From assembly GCF_030253575.1 (NCBI RefSeq), contig NC_080562.1:22165352-22229351 (forward strand): 64,000 nt of DNA. Reading direction: 5' to 3'. A program made the translations under genes and the position numbers. The stretch's first letter is position 1. Each line of letters begins with the position of its first letter. Source of the stretch: Rhododendron vialii. Lineage: Eukaryota > Streptophyta > Magnoliopsida > Ericales > Ericaceae. Below are positions 11,130 through 23,103 of the stretch, piece by piece. The notes under the pieces were generated by a model. That model worked only from the letters and a program-made list of their open reading frames with translations, searched no databases and was not told the DNA's origin.

Positions 11130-12554
11130 CTACTTGCTCTCCATGCAATAAAACATAGAAGCTGCCTTGTTGTCTCTAAAAGAGGTCCATTGTGGTGATG
11201 TCTCAACACTAGAAACAATATCTGCGTCCTCTTCATCCCTATTCTCAATGAATCTTATATTTTCAAAGGGGTCTTTTTTCAACTCGTCCCTTATATAGTT
11301 ATGTAGCAAACAACAAGCTAAGATAATATGATTTTCGATTTTAATGGGGTAATAAGAAGGACTCCTAAGAATTGCCCATCGCTTTTTCAATATCGCAAAG
11401 GCCCTTTCTATCACATTTCGAGCACTTGAATGCTTCATATTGAAATATTCCTCCCGAGTTGTAGGTTGACGTCCATCCTTCCAGTCATTCAAATGGTATC
11501 GTTGACCTCTATACGGTGCAAGAAATCCTTCACCATTGGTATACCCCGCATCAACCAAATAGTATGTACCTTTAGAAATGAATAAAGTTTAATTATGTCA
11601 GTGATCTATGACCTCAAAAACAAAATTCAATTGTTTTTGGTGTCATGGTGTCTTACCACGTGGAACAACTAGACCATGGGTTCTATTAATTGCATCTCGT
11701 AACACCCGTCCATCCACTGCTGATCCCTCCCAACCAGGTAACACATAAGTGAATTGAAGGTTTGGGGTACACGCTGCCAAGACATTCGTAGCAATTTGAC
11801 CTTTTCTGTTTCTATACTTAGGCCTATCAACAGCCGGCACTTGGACAAGTATGTGTATTCCATCTAATGCCCCTAGACATCCCTACAAAACATTATAAAA
11901 TTAGGAATAACATGTTGGGAGATCAGGTTGAATTATAACATCGTTACTTGTAAAGACCAAAAACTTGAAATCATTTACCTTAAACCACTTCCATCTCTCA
12001 TCAGTGGAGTTCTGCGGTATTGGTTCAGGTGTCTTGTATAAATGCCCTTGTAGCCTCATAACCGCAACCAAAACTTTTCTGAAAGACCTACTAATTGCCT
12101 CTGCCGAGCGATGGAAATTATTCTGAAGGGTCCTGTTTTTTATATGATGAGCAAGGATATGCAAAAAAATTGCCACTTGCTCATCAACTAACATGTGTCT
12201 GGTTGGCTTTAGCTTCCCGATTGTACTAAGCAAGTGGCACAACTTCAAAAATGGCCGCCTAGGCATTCTAAAATCATTCATACATTTACTATCACTTTTA
12301 TACACCCATTTTTCAATTACATCTCTATTATCATAGAAATCTAACCGATACCTAGATCTAACCCCATGCATGCATTGTCTTTCAACCATCCTATATGCTA
12401 ATTCCATGAATAACCCAAGTAAATGTAGAATGTACAACCACCACTGCATAGCCATTGCCAATTTGCTCCTTTTCATTTTCTTTTTTGATAAACTAAGACG
12501 TGCCATCGCTGAAATTTTTTTGGCAGCAATAAACCTACAAAAGGGCACCAACAC
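11130..12554 (-). CDS. PIF/Harbinger transposase (DDE_Tnp_4), 3 exons
   Basis: The coding sequence is complement(join(11130..11569,11657..11882,11979..12554)), about 413 residues, with GT/AG borders that keep frame. Exon 1 holds the N-terminal helix-turn-helix region (RHMLVDEQVAIFLHILAH, then SAEAISRSFRKVLVAV). Exon 2 begins GCLGALDGIHI, giving the first catalytic Asp. Exon 3 gives YYLVDAGYTNGEGFLAPYRG with the second Asp, then ARNVIERAFAILKKRW with the catalytic Glu, and LACCLLHNYI. The DDE triad is therefore intact. It cuts and pastes the element at TTA sites in the nucleus, usually together with the element's Myb-like protein. The first ATG was taken as the start; a later Met (MARLSLSKKK) or an upstream exon is possible. 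Length and domain order fit plant PIF transposases. Confidence 0.9.
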
Positions 12555-13305
12555 ATGTCCAAATTACAGAGGTCCATGAATCCACTTAAAAAAAATTCAA
12601 CAATCAATAAACAATTTCTATTAGAAATCAAGGGTCTCATGTGCACTTGCATAAGGAATTTTTTCCCTTCTCCACTTTCTCTATTAGATAACAAAAGCAG
12701 TCAAGCCTATAGAGAATCTTACACGAAAAAAAACTAATGGCAAATATAGATACATGTATTTATACAGATATGAATAAATAAGTTCATCTCATTCAAAGTG
12801 ATCTTGTTTGCTGCAATATTCTTCATGAAAGAGATATGTGAAGTATCCCTAAACAAATCCCTAACATGTTTATCTATGCATCATGAAAGAGTCTTCTAAT
12901 CTGGTCCACAGTCGCAGGCAGTAGAGTAACAGGGCGTCGTTTGTACCGCAACAAGTATACCAAGGATGTGAATAAGGGTTTTAAAAACCATGAATACTGC
13001 AACATGTTCAATTATATATGAACTTGAGTTTTAACCTCTCGACTCTTGCCCACTCGCAATTGTATTGTTAATCGTCTTAAAACTAGGATGGGTTCTATTT
13101 TGTTTGATGCGCTTTAGAATCGATGATTTACAACAACCAAGGTTCAGATCAATTATGAAACTATGGAGAAATCTATCAAACCCTAGAAAATCAAATAGCA
13201 AATCTCCATCATACATAGGAACAGTTCTCAGAACTGATCGATCGATCAGCTTATCAAAAGGAGAGAGCAAAAGTTCAAATATGTACGTACACGCGCACAC
13301 ACATA

Positions 13306-13368
<63 letters not shown>
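13306..13368. repeat. (GA)n microsatellite
   Basis: About 60 bases of GA repeat lie inside the right arm of the Harbinger element. They generate several overlapping open frames on both strands that are not genes. Confidence 0.95.
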
Positions 13369-13369
<1 letters not shown>

Positions 13370-13723
13370 ATACATACGAGATCCAAATTGACGAGAGAGA
13401 ACCCCTTCGAACCCGATAAAGGTGAGCGAGAGAGAAAGGCCAGAGTGGAGAGAACTGATCGATTTTTCTCTTCTGTAGTTGTGAGAGGCGAGAGACATGA
13501 AGCGTCGGTTTTGTTCCCGACAAAACGACAAAATTTAGAAAGCACTGGAATAACAATTCCTTTCTCTTTTTAATGGAATTTCTATTCTCTCATTTGGAGG
13601 AATAGTTATCCATTTTGGAATACATATTCCTTCATTTATTTGTGAACCAAACACAAGAATAGCAATCCGTTGGAATAAAAATTCCATTCCAAAGTTTATT
13701 CCATCCACCCAAACGCACCCTTA

Positions 13724-14597
13724 GTGTAATGACTAGGTTACATAAAGAAAACATTTGGAGCTACTACCATACAAAGAAAGAGGCAAATATTTTTTTAGGA
13801 ATCATTCATACTTTGCAAATGACATTTTGTCTGGATCTAAAATTTAGACTAACTATATAGACAATAAAATATATGGGAGGAAGACATGCACGGAATTTTT
13901 TTACAATGGACCCGGTCAAGTTCGGTGTGTAAAAGAAGAATAAGTTTTGGCTGTTAAAGGGGTAAAGCTTTAAGGAATACCTTAATTCGTTATCTATTTT
14001 GTTTTACTGGATAACAAATTCTATTTTATTAATATTATATCATGAATCTTATCTTAGGTTTTACGAGTTCACAGAAATTACCCCAACTAGTAGATCAATT
14101 ACACTTGGGGTTTCAACTTAACAAAGTTACTTATCTACTATACGATTTACTAAATAACTCTAAAACCACAAATAATAAAAATTACTAAAAATGAACCTGT
14201 GTGCTAAATCATAAAGAAACCCAAAAGTCACAATGACAAATTCGAATACTTTATGTGAAATTCTTTTGTCTTTTGAATTATTGATAGTGTTATGTTTCAT
14301 TAATTCCGTATGAACTATTGTTATTATTTATCCACATGTGATTACTCTGTTATGAAAATGTATCAATATTATTGTGAGGTAGTTGGACTTAAGCTCACTT
14401 GAGATGGGTGTGTGGTGGTTCAATTATCCTATGTAGGTGGTGATATTATGATATGTTTACTCGTCGTTTAAAATAATTGTTCTGTTGATTGATTCGGGAA
14501 CGTAGAAATGACATTATGGATGTTGGATGATTTTTGGGCTTGGAGAAAGTATATAGATGTTGTTCTGGTTAATGGAAAAAGGGAACGGATGAAAGGT
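13724..14597. other. AT-rich stretch, no gene seen
   Basis: This lies between the Harbinger element and the Ty3/gypsy region. It may include the start of that element's LTR, but I could not fix the LTR's first base. Confidence 0.4.
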
Positions 14598-15688
14598 TGT
14601 GGGCTTAGCAGGACCTCGGGGGTGGCCTGACAGGACCTCGTGTTATCGGGGGTAGCCTAATAGGACCTTGAAGGCAGCCAAAAGACCCGGTGTAGCTAGA
14701 GTGGCCAAGCAGGACCTCAGGTATTGAGGGTAGCCTAGCAGGACCTTGAGGGCAGCCTGATGGACCTAGAATTGTGATAGCAACCTATTAGGACCTCACG
14801 TTATGGAGGGGTGGCCAAGCAGGACCTTGAGGGCAACCTGATGGACCTTGAATTCTGAGATCAACCTATTAGGACCTCGCGTTATGGAGGGGTGGCCAAG
14901 TAGGACCTTGAGGGCAGCCTGATGGACCTAGAATTGTGGAGGTGACCAAGCAGGACCTTAGGGATAGCTTGGCGGGACCTCAGGTATTGAGGGTAGCCTA
15001 GCAGGATCTTGAGGGCAGCCTGATGGACCGTGAATTGTGAGAGTAGCCTACTAGGACCTCGCGTTATGGAAGGTAGCCTAGCAGGACCTGTAAAGTATAT
15101 CCAGTGAAATTCTGAGTTTGGAACGTGATGAATACTGCGGTGTTGGAATGATTATAGAAATTGAGATTCTAGAATTTACTTAAGTTGAGATAGTTATATA
15201 ATGAAATAAGTTTTGTGCTCTTCGATTCTTACCTCCTTTTATTATAAATGTGATTGCTTGTAGAGTAAGGGTTAATGGGTAAGATTTATCTACTGAGTTT
15301 CAAAACTCATTATAGTGCCGTTGGGCTGGCATTTCGTGCCAGGTAATCAAGAGACCGAAGAGCAGAATCCGCTGCAAGACGATCCGTACCAAGGTGAAGA
15401 CCTCCCAGCTGAGGAAGGGGAGTTTGTTGAGCCTTAGAGGCCAAACCCTTAGAAGCTCTATTAATTTGACGTACTATTATTTAAATTTTCATAAGTGTTA
15501 TCATATTTGTCAAACTCTATTTCATTTTGTTGGTTTGTAAGACAATTAAGTAGGTTTGAATTTAGTATTTGAAGTTTCCGCTGCTAAACTCTGTTTAATA
15601 AAATTTCATTTCTTATATATCAGTTTTATGAATTATTAAATCAGTTGAAAAGGATTTAATTAACGTGTCCGAAAATCGGGGCGTCACA
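14598..15688 (+). mobile_element. Ty3/gypsy 5' LTR region with internal minisatellite (fossil)
   Basis: From about 14598 to 15090 a degenerate tandem array repeats phrases such as GCAGGACCTCG, GGGTAGCCTA and GAGGGCAGCCTGATGGACC. It is followed by sequence ending GGGGCGTCACA directly before the primer-binding site, as in plant Ty3/gypsy LTRs. Such arrays are known in the LTRs of this group. The left border of the LTR is not determined and no second LTR that clearly matches was found in the window. Confidence 0.5.
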
Positions 15689-17450
15689 ACTTAGTATCAG
15701 AGCTTTAGGTTCAAACTCTCGGCCTTGGGTAGATTGGGGTAGATCACTTTCCGAGAGCGTATATCTGAGTAGTTAATCATATATATTTTCTATGATACTT
15801 TTAAGTCTAGTTTTTAATTACTTAATAGCTGTCATTTGACTTAGACTTGAAACCGTACCGTGAGAAAATATAGGTCTTACGTGATTGACTTGTATGTGGC
15901 ATGTTACCTGCTTATGTGGCATTACTTGTATGGCTAAGTGTTGGTAGGAACATAGGTGATTAATTACTTGTACTATAGATAAAGAACCTAATTTGAAAAG
16001 TACGAAATGTAGAAACCCCCCTCCTAACTTAAGAACTCGATCGTTATAGATGGTAAACACACGTAATGGAACGAACACTAACGCTAATGGAAAAACAACG
16101 ATGCCAGCGGCCAGAATAGTGGCCAAAACAATGGACAAGATGGTAGACCATAACCAAATGGGCAAGGAGCGCAACAGGACTTAGTTCAACTGATGCAAGC
16201 ATTTATTGCTGCGGCTGCCGCCAACCCTCAACAGCCATGACAGCCAACCGGCGAGCAACAACCACGTGGACCTCTAACTAGAAGTAGGGATCAACTTCTA
16301 GATGCGTTCTGCAAACGACACCCTCCAATCTTTTACGGGGAAGCAGACCCTAGCACTGTATAAGCATGGATCAAACAAATCTCCAAGTACCTAGAAGTAC
16401 TTAACGTACCCAATGCGGGGGATCACATTGCCTTAGCAACATTTCAGATGCAAGGGGAAGCAGATCATTGGTGGGACTTGATCAAGACCACTCACAATTT
16501 GATAACTATGACTTGGCAGATGTTCAAAAACCTTTTCCTAGAAAAATATTTCCCAGTACCTATGAAACAAGCCATGGCCCAGGAATTTATGGACTTGAAG
16601 CAGCGTACCTTGACGGTAACCCAATATACTGCTCGTTTTGAAGAACTGACACGTCATGCTACTACCGTGGTACCCACTAATGTTGCAAAAGTTAGGAAGT
16701 TCGAATGGGGTCTGTCCCACTCTATTCGTACTAGTGTGGTTTCTCATGAGTACCCCACATATGCACAGATGGTGAGATGTGCACTCATGATGGAGCGCGA
16801 GAAATCTGATTCAAAGTCAACGTGGGAGGCGCAAAGGAAGAATGGCCCCTCATTTGGAGGACCAATTCGCAACAATATTAAGTAGTTCGATACACCCAAA
16901 CCCTACGCTCACCCACAACAATCTAACCAACCCTGGAAGAACCCGAATCAAGGGCAAAGCCAGAACCATGACCAAGGAGCCAGATGCTACCACTGCAACG
17001 AGGTAGGCCATTTTAAGTTTGCCTATCTTCAACTAAATGAATCTGGAAGTTCCAGAAATGGGGGACAACAGGCACCAGCAAAATCAATCGGTTTTGGAAA
17101 TCAACAAGGAGGTCAGAATCAGCCACGAACTGGATGGAATCAGCAACAACAACCACCTCGCCAAAATCAGAATTTTGGAATAGAAAATGGTCCAGCAAAG
17201 CCAAATCAATCATTTGGAGGCAGGATCTTTGCACTTCAAGGAGATTACGAAGAATATGATCCTATGGCGATCAGAGGTAATCTCATAATTGTTCAACGCA
17301 TATATTTAAGCATTATACAATTTGGAGCATCGCACGCTTTTGTATCTGCTGCATGTGTTAAATCACTGGGACTAGAAACGGAACCCCTAGGAACAATGAA
17401 TGGAACCTCAGCATTAGGGGTAGAATCTCCGTAAGTCTTATATGGCAAGT
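15689..17450 (+). mobile_element. Ty3/gypsy internal region: PBS, gag, start of protease (fossil)
   Basis: A primer-binding site close to TGGTATCAGAGC lies at 15692-15703, complementary to initiator tRNA-Met. The region then shows a retrotransposon gag domain (around 16440-16800, with FKNLFLEKYFP and MKQAMAQEFMDLKQ), a CCHC zinc knuckle near 16983-17030, and the beginning of an aspartic protease near 17290-17400. Reverse transcriptase, RNase H and integrase are absent, because the element stops near 17450 against unrelated DNA. It is a broken, old copy with several breaks, not a functional unit. Confidence 0.8.
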
Positions 17451-18421
17451 TTGCATAATAGAAGTCTCCAATCTACGTTCGACCTGTACAAGTGCACGAA
17501 AAAGGGGTGCTCGGATGAAGCACCCTACACACCTCGGATGCCGTTGATTCTCGCGGAGGCCCCCTCGATTTTTTTTTTAGAATTTTTGGATGGCTCGGAT
17601 CTGTCGTCCTGTGGCCGGAGATGGCCCAGCGCGGCTGTCGGTATGATTTCCCTCCCCAGCGCCCATTACTCATAGCACAACTCCTTATTTTTAAAGAAGG
17701 CAATTTCAAGCTCAAAAATCATATGTTTACGCAAATAATTTTCTTATCAATATGGATCTTATTTGATAGATCTCATTGAGATCTTTAATACGGTGCAAAA
17801 AAAATTGAATATTTTTTTTCATTTACATTATTTTTGAGTTTGAAAATGTGAAATAAACTTTTTATTTGGGTTTTGTGGAATGACCCTTCTTATTTTTCTT
17901 TACAAACGTGATACCGTTGGTATATAGACTTTTAAATACGTATAATAATTACTTATAAGTAATAGCTTCTACATTATAAGTTCTCGATTTAATTACTTAT
18001 AAGTATTTCCTTCTTTAGATTTTTGAGAGATAAGTTAAGGTTTCGGTCAATTGGAAGTTGAACGGAGTCACGCCATTCGTACCTGTCATACGTTACAAGA
18101 AACCGTTTATAAACAATGTAGAAACCTTCTATCTACTCACCTAAATATAATGTTGATGTGCTATATGTTTGGATGTTGAAATTTGAATTTTATGATATCA
18201 TATATATTCTTTTGGAATTTAAATATTGGGTACCGTTAATATTGTGTTCTTGTTATAAATTTTAAGTGTTGTGCATGAAATCAGAATTTATTTTATCATA
18301 TGACTTTAGCAAGTTTGAAAGAATAATGTGAATGCGAGAAAATGATGCATGAGGCACAAGAAACAAGGCGAAAAGTAATGAGAAAATGAAATGTGAAAAG
18401 GCTTGATGATTGTGTGAGCAT
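17451..18421. other. Unassigned sequence after the Ty3 fossil
   Basis: A GC-richer patch at 17470-17660 differs in base composition from the AT-rich sequence on both sides. From about 18000 the sequence resembles LTR or leader DNA leading into the next array. No gene is seen. Confidence 0.35.
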
Positions 18422-18745
18422 GAGAACCCAGTAGGTCCATTGAAGATGGTCAGCGGAATCATGACTCGGATGTGCGTGTGTGAGCATGAGAGCCCAATAG
18501 GTCCTAAAAGAATGGTCGGCGGAACCATGGCTCGGTTGTGCGTGTGTGGCCTAGGAGCCCAATAGGTCTTGAATGAATGGTCAGTGGAACTAGTGTCATA
18601 TGTGATAAGAAATGTGAAATGATTAAAGATTGAGAGCCCAGTAGGTCTTGAAAGAGACGGTCAGCGGAATCAGTGTTTTTGGGTGGCAAAATCTGAATTT
18701 AGCCTGGGAGCCAATAGGTCCTGAAAGACGGTCAGCGAAACCAGT
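18422..18745 (+). repeat. Degenerate minisatellite, about five units
   Basis: Units contain AGCCCAATAGGTCCTGAAAG, then GGTCAGCGGAA(C/T)CA, spaced roughly 60-80 bases apart (near 18424, 18485, 18550, 18635 and 18708). The style matches the array at 14598-15090, so it is probably an LTR or leader array of a related Ty3/gypsy element, but no genes of such an element are present here. Confidence 0.6.
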
Positions 18746-18956
18746 GCTTGAGGAAATAAGATGGAAAGTGGAATCGATACTTGAAAAATAATGACACGAA
18801 TTACGATACGCTGCGATGATGATAAACTCTGATAAGACACTAACACTTTATTTGTTGATTTGATTTTATGTGTACATTGATTTGATTATGTTTGATGAAA
18901 TGTCAAACTTTTGTATTTTTCATTTACAAAATTATATAATATTTTTGCTAGTGTAA

Positions 18957-19396
18957 GTAGGGCTGCAAACGAGCCGAGCCGAACCGAATTTTAACATGTT
19001 CAAGCTCGGCTCGCAAGAATAAAAGTGGGCTCGAGCTCGGCTCGAGTTGAGCTACTAATTCATGGCTCAAGATCGGCTCGCACCTCACTACTGAAGCTTG
19101 AGCTCGGCTCGAGGAAGCTCGGTAATCCCATGCGGGAGGTACAGCTTCAGAAGAAGTGAGTTGGGTGTTGTACTTAAAGAAGAACATTTGTACAACAGTT
19201 CTCAAATTTTCCGATGTGGGACTAGTAACTTCTCATTTCCCTTCATTTGTGCTTGTCCCACATCAACAAACCAAGACCCACCAAGTACTCCCTCTTCTAT
19301 AAATCCTTCATTTCCCCAGTGATTTGAGTAGAGGCCTTGCACATGCTCTATGACAAGAGGCAGCCTTGCGTGGTTGCCGAGAAACAAGTTTGAAAT

Positions 19397-19453
<57 letters not shown>

Positions 19454-19560
19454 AAGTATATAATAATATAATAATAGTAATAATAATATTATGTGGCTCG
19501 CGAGCCTATACGAGCCGAGCTTTTAGGAGCTCAAGCTCGGCTCATTAAGCAAACAATGGT
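18957..19560. mobile_element. GAGCCGAGC-rich TIR element, remnant
   Basis: It starts AGGGCTGCAAACGAGCCGAG, the same end as the element at 26520-27056, and has inverted GAGCCGAGC/GCTCGGCTC blocks at both sides. The expected right end (TTTGCAGCCCT) is missing, so it is truncated or changed. Inside, GATGTGGGAC at about 19212 pairs with GTCCCACATC at 19255 as a hairpin, and a (TA)n(GT)n microsatellite lies at 19400-19453. Confidence 0.55.
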
Positions 19561-19698
19561 GGGTGAAGTAGTCTTGCCTTTTCGATTCTCTACTGTTGAA
19601 GTTCAGTATGTGTAACATTTAGCTTACTTTTTTGTAATAAATTTGATCACATACATCGAAGAAAAAAGTATTTGAAAATTTGTGATGTTGAACGAAAG

Positions 19699-20374
19699 CA
19701 AGGGCAGAACTAGCACAAGGCTAGGTTGGGCTATAGCCCACGTGCAGTTCCAACAAACTAAAAAAAAATGTAAATTTTCAGTCCAAATGAATTTAGCCTA
19801 ACCCACCATCCTCCCATTCAGCCCAGCCCAAGCCACCATCCGTTTGAACCGATGCGGAAATCTTATTTTTTGATCATTTTGTCCTGAAAGTCACATTTAT
19901 TTTTGTTTCTATGGCTCTCATAATCAAGTATTTGCTCTTATTTGGGACTCTATAGAGCAAATATTTGATTATGAGAGCCATAGAGGCAAATATTAATTAT
20001 GACCCTTTAGGATAATATGATAAAAAAACAAGATCTTCGCATTGATTCAAACGGATTGAAAATTGAAGCACTTAAAGATACTTGCCGAAGTATTGTAGCG
20101 AAATGTATTTTACCTAAGCTTTTACCTAACTATTACAGGTGGGTTTTCTCGGTTTTAGGTAGCTATTATAGTTAATATTCCATTTTTGCTACTCTGCTAT
20201 ACATGCTCTAAAATAGAACAACAAAATAAAAAGGGAGGAAAATTTCTTTTGTCGTTCTTCAAACTCTTTTGTACTTTTCTTTTGTTTATTTTTGAAAATT
20301 TATATATTTATGTACGAGTTTGCCTCTTTTTGATTCATATATATAAATTTTGGCTAGCCTAGGTTCCGCCCTTG
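19699..20374. mobile_element. Non-autonomous TIR element with internal hairpin
   Basis: The ends read CAAGGGCAGAACTAGC and, inverted, CAAGGGCGGAACCTAGG, resembling plant hAT-type termini. I found no matching 8-base duplication. At 19909-19936 and 19956-19983 two 28-base arms (CTATGGCTCTCATAATCAAG and its inverse) pair with one mismatch around a 19-base loop. There is no coding capacity. Confidence 0.6.
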
Positions 20375-20532
20375 ACAAAACTTTCCTCGGAGGTGAAGCT
20401 AATAGCTGGACCTAAAAAAGAACGTTGGGTAATTGTCATAACTTGCTTTTAGAAAATTGTTAAATTCCTCTTCTTTTCTTGTTATGGGTACAATTACGAT
20501 GTTTATGATTGTTGCTCTGTTGTATAGCTTAA

Positions 20533-21665
20533 GCTCTTGAAGACATGAGAAAGAAAATTAATTTGTCAACTCAGAGTATTCGAGTTACAAAGATGAAGGA
20601 AGTACAAGCAAGAAAGGTTTGTTGCTTTTAAGTTGTAACTAATTGATTAACCTTATGGCTTACATGCTTCGGTCATTGAAAATATGAAAATGGTTCTTCT
20701 TTTATTAAAATGGTTCCTCTTTTACCTTATGGTTCTTCCTTTTGGGATTTTGTGTACTGGTATGAAGCAATATTGGAATTTAAATGCTTTATATTTGCGA
20801 ACATTACCCTTGCCATTGGAATGATAAGCATTATCGTGTTAAACGTGCGGAGCACGTAGCCTTTGAATGGCTAAATTTCGGACTACTGTATCATCACAAC
20901 TAATATGGCTTCTTTGGATGACACTGCATTATGCTTGTTACTTATGTGGCTTTTCAGTGGTAGCCAATGCTTAAATTGGGACAGTGTACTAGTTTTAGTG
21001 GAACATTATAAGCATATATGTTGAGCTGCTAAATTCATGGTTAGAAGACTTTATGCCTAAAGTTCTAATTGGTAACTGTACTGATAGTTATTAGTTTTCC
21101 ATTTTCCCTTTCTCTCGAATGATATGATAGGAAAATATTTAAGTTTGTAGACCAAAAGTGCTACAAAACGGGTGTATCTTTTTCTTTTCTATATGCAGTT
21201 TTCCTCTTAGCCTTGGTTGATTGGTGTGCTCTTAAGTTTCTTTGGTGAGTTATGCTACCTTATTTTTCCGGCTTTTAAGTTTCTATCTAATTTGTGAATC
21301 TGCAAAATGGAATTATTTGTGTTTGAGGTCTTAATAATGCTTGTGTGCATGATATAGACTAATTAAACTGTTTTGTCACAGCATAATCATCCAATTATTT
21401 ATCCCTCCACCTCCTATCTTTCACTTAGGTTGAGTATCTAAATGTGCAAGGCATCGTTGTTGAAGTCACTAACTTCAACCAAACTTTAATATACTTATCC
21501 TGTTCAATCTGCAATAAGAGCACAAATGCATATGGAGATGGTGACTTATGGTGCAACTATTGCACTCAAAGTGGCTCCACTTCCCAAGTACCTATCTGCA
21601 ACTATGATTCCATGAATTCTAGCCCAAAAACTGACACCATTGTCCAAAATTTCTCTCTTTTGACG
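20533..21665 (+). pseudogene. RPA70 C-domain-like zinc-ribbon fragment, two exons
   Basis: Block 20533-20616 reads ALEDMRKKINLSTQSIRVTK and MKEVQARK before a GT donor. Block 21429-21665 follows an AG acceptor in phase: VEYLNVQGIVVEVTNFNQTL, then CSICNKSTNAYGDGDLWCNY C, with a CxxC...CxxC zinc ribbon, and ends at GT. The arrangement (a beta-strand leader 'V.GIVVEV', an aromatic residue, CxxC, a short hairpin, CxxC) resembles the single-stranded-DNA-binding C domain of replication protein A large subunits and their plant relatives. No other domains were found: the next 1.4 kb gives only weak exon-like scraps (for example after the acceptor at 22499). It could be a small real gene, a relic, or a Helitron-type RPA fragment. 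Both exons are open. Confidence 0.45.
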
Positions 21666-23057
21666 GTAAATATGTTCGTTTGCAATTGGACTACTGGTCT
21701 GTTATAATCGGCTTTTTTTTGGTTGCACTTTTTGTTGCATTTTTTGTTGAATTTTTTTGGTTGCGTTTGCCAGCTAAGTTACATATTAGATGGATGTTCT
21801 TTTTAATTGGGAAAAGAAGGTTAATACATTCATTATTAACCTAACATTAAGATATACATCTAGAGTGAGAGGGTTAAGCAAGTTTGGCTCTCATTTTGTG
21901 CCCCCTTTTTAACTTGAAGTATTCAAGTTTCAGGAAAATACCTAAGTGCCTATAAAAAGGTTCGCCTTGAGGGATTACAGTGAACACTTACCTTATGCAA
22001 GTCACACGTGGCTTGGCATACAACATACACATCACTATTACCTACAAATCTATTCTTGCCCATTAAGCGACAGAGGATGAGAACCTCTTTCTTCTTTGTT
22101 CCCATCCTTCATTAAAAATAGGGGAACCGTTTTACTATGACGAGTGTTATTTAAGACCTGAATCCATTTGGAAAAATAAAATTCTTTTTTGTATTGGTTA
22201 TTCAATGTTGTTTTGAGTTTGATCTTGAATATTTTTCTTCCTTTTTTCTGTTCAGCATTGCACAAGTTATATAGTCATTTTGAGTGAAAAGGTTTGAAGC
22301 TTGTGGTGACTATAATAGCGATCCATTCAATGAACTTTTCCCAAAAGCATCATTATAATCTCAAGTGATTACCTGTTTTCGATGGCCTATGCCACTTCCT
22401 TTGTTGTAGCCTGTTGTTGCTATGATTAGATAACTTTGACTACCATTTCCTTTTATAACAACTTCAGATTTAGCTAAATTTGATGTTTTGCTTTTACAGG
22501 TCTGACAAGGTGAATGAGTGATGAAAAAAATATGTGAAGAAGCTTATTGGAGCCACAAATTCATAGAATTTAGAGCCCAGAACCATGAGAGCCAAGGAGT
22601 GAGTGATCTAGCTATCATTGCATATTTGCTTTCTTTACTCGGATCAAGTGGTCTGTCACTTACGTATTTAGGCTATGTTTAAGTCATGGATTTGTGCAAA
22701 ATTTTATAGAGGGAAAAAATAGGGGGTACTTTGTTTATATTCTTTGCATAATGCTCTAATGAATTAGGGAATTAACTTTGTTTTAAGTATTTGGTTTTGG
22801 CAAGTTTGCACAAAATAGCATACCGTAAATTTAAGTAATTTGCTGGTCATGCTCTTTAGCCCCTCAATAGGGGCTTGGGGGTAAACTATTGCGATAAATT
22901 TGTATTTAGTTAATATGTAAGTTTCAGGTGCTGTTGAAATATTAGTATGAGGTGCGTGTGGTTGGAAAATACACTTTTGTTAGATGTTAAAGTTGTCCTT
23001 CACACTTTTGTGTCGGGATTTCCAAAGTTAGGTGAGCTTACTTAGTTATCATTTTGT
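21666..23057. other. No recognised gene
   Basis: This may be the 3' continuation of the RPA-like fragment (an acceptor-like TTTTACAG sits near 22493-22500), but no conserved reading follows. It is AT-rich. Confidence 0.35.
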
Positions 23058-23103
23058 GGTCTATGTTTTTTTTGTAGGTTTTCGGGTATTAAATTCCTAA
23101 CAG
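23058..23103 (+). mobile_element. 3' end of a copia-like LTR, remnant
   Basis: This matches the last 45 bases of the LTR at 7080-7585, ending GTATTAAATTCCTAACA. Only this end is recognisable; it is a small fossil. Confidence 0.5.

Larger units (their letters stand above)
9356..13720 (-). mobile_element. PIF/Harbinger DNA transposon, complete with TIRs and TTA duplication
   Basis: The left end reads GGGTGCGTTTGGTTGGATGG and the right end, inverted, GGGTGCGTTTGGGTGGATGG. Both are directly flanked by TTA (9353-9355 and 13721-13723), the target duplication of this superfamily. The element is 4365 bases long. It carries two genes on the minus strand, as plant PIF/Harbinger elements do: a transposase (11130-12554) and a Myb/SANT-like protein (9823-10936). 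Both can be spliced to open frames and the catalytic residues are present. A GA microsatellite lies at 13306-13368 inside the right arm. The near-identical TIR ends and open frames suggest a fairly recent insertion that could still be competent; transcription is not shown by the sequence. Confidence 0.92.

Noticed and set aside
13031-13573. Several overlapping open frames of 88-166 codons on both strands
   Set aside because: They run through the GA/CT microsatellite, which is open in all frames; no domain is present and they sit inside the Harbinger right arm.
9356-13720. A domesticated Harbinger-derived host gene
   Set aside because: Both TIRs and the TTA duplication are still present, so it is a transposon and not an immobilised gene.
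14598-15090. CRISPR-like or coding repeat array
   Set aside because: The position directly before a primer-binding site and the degenerate units fit an LTR-internal minisatellite.
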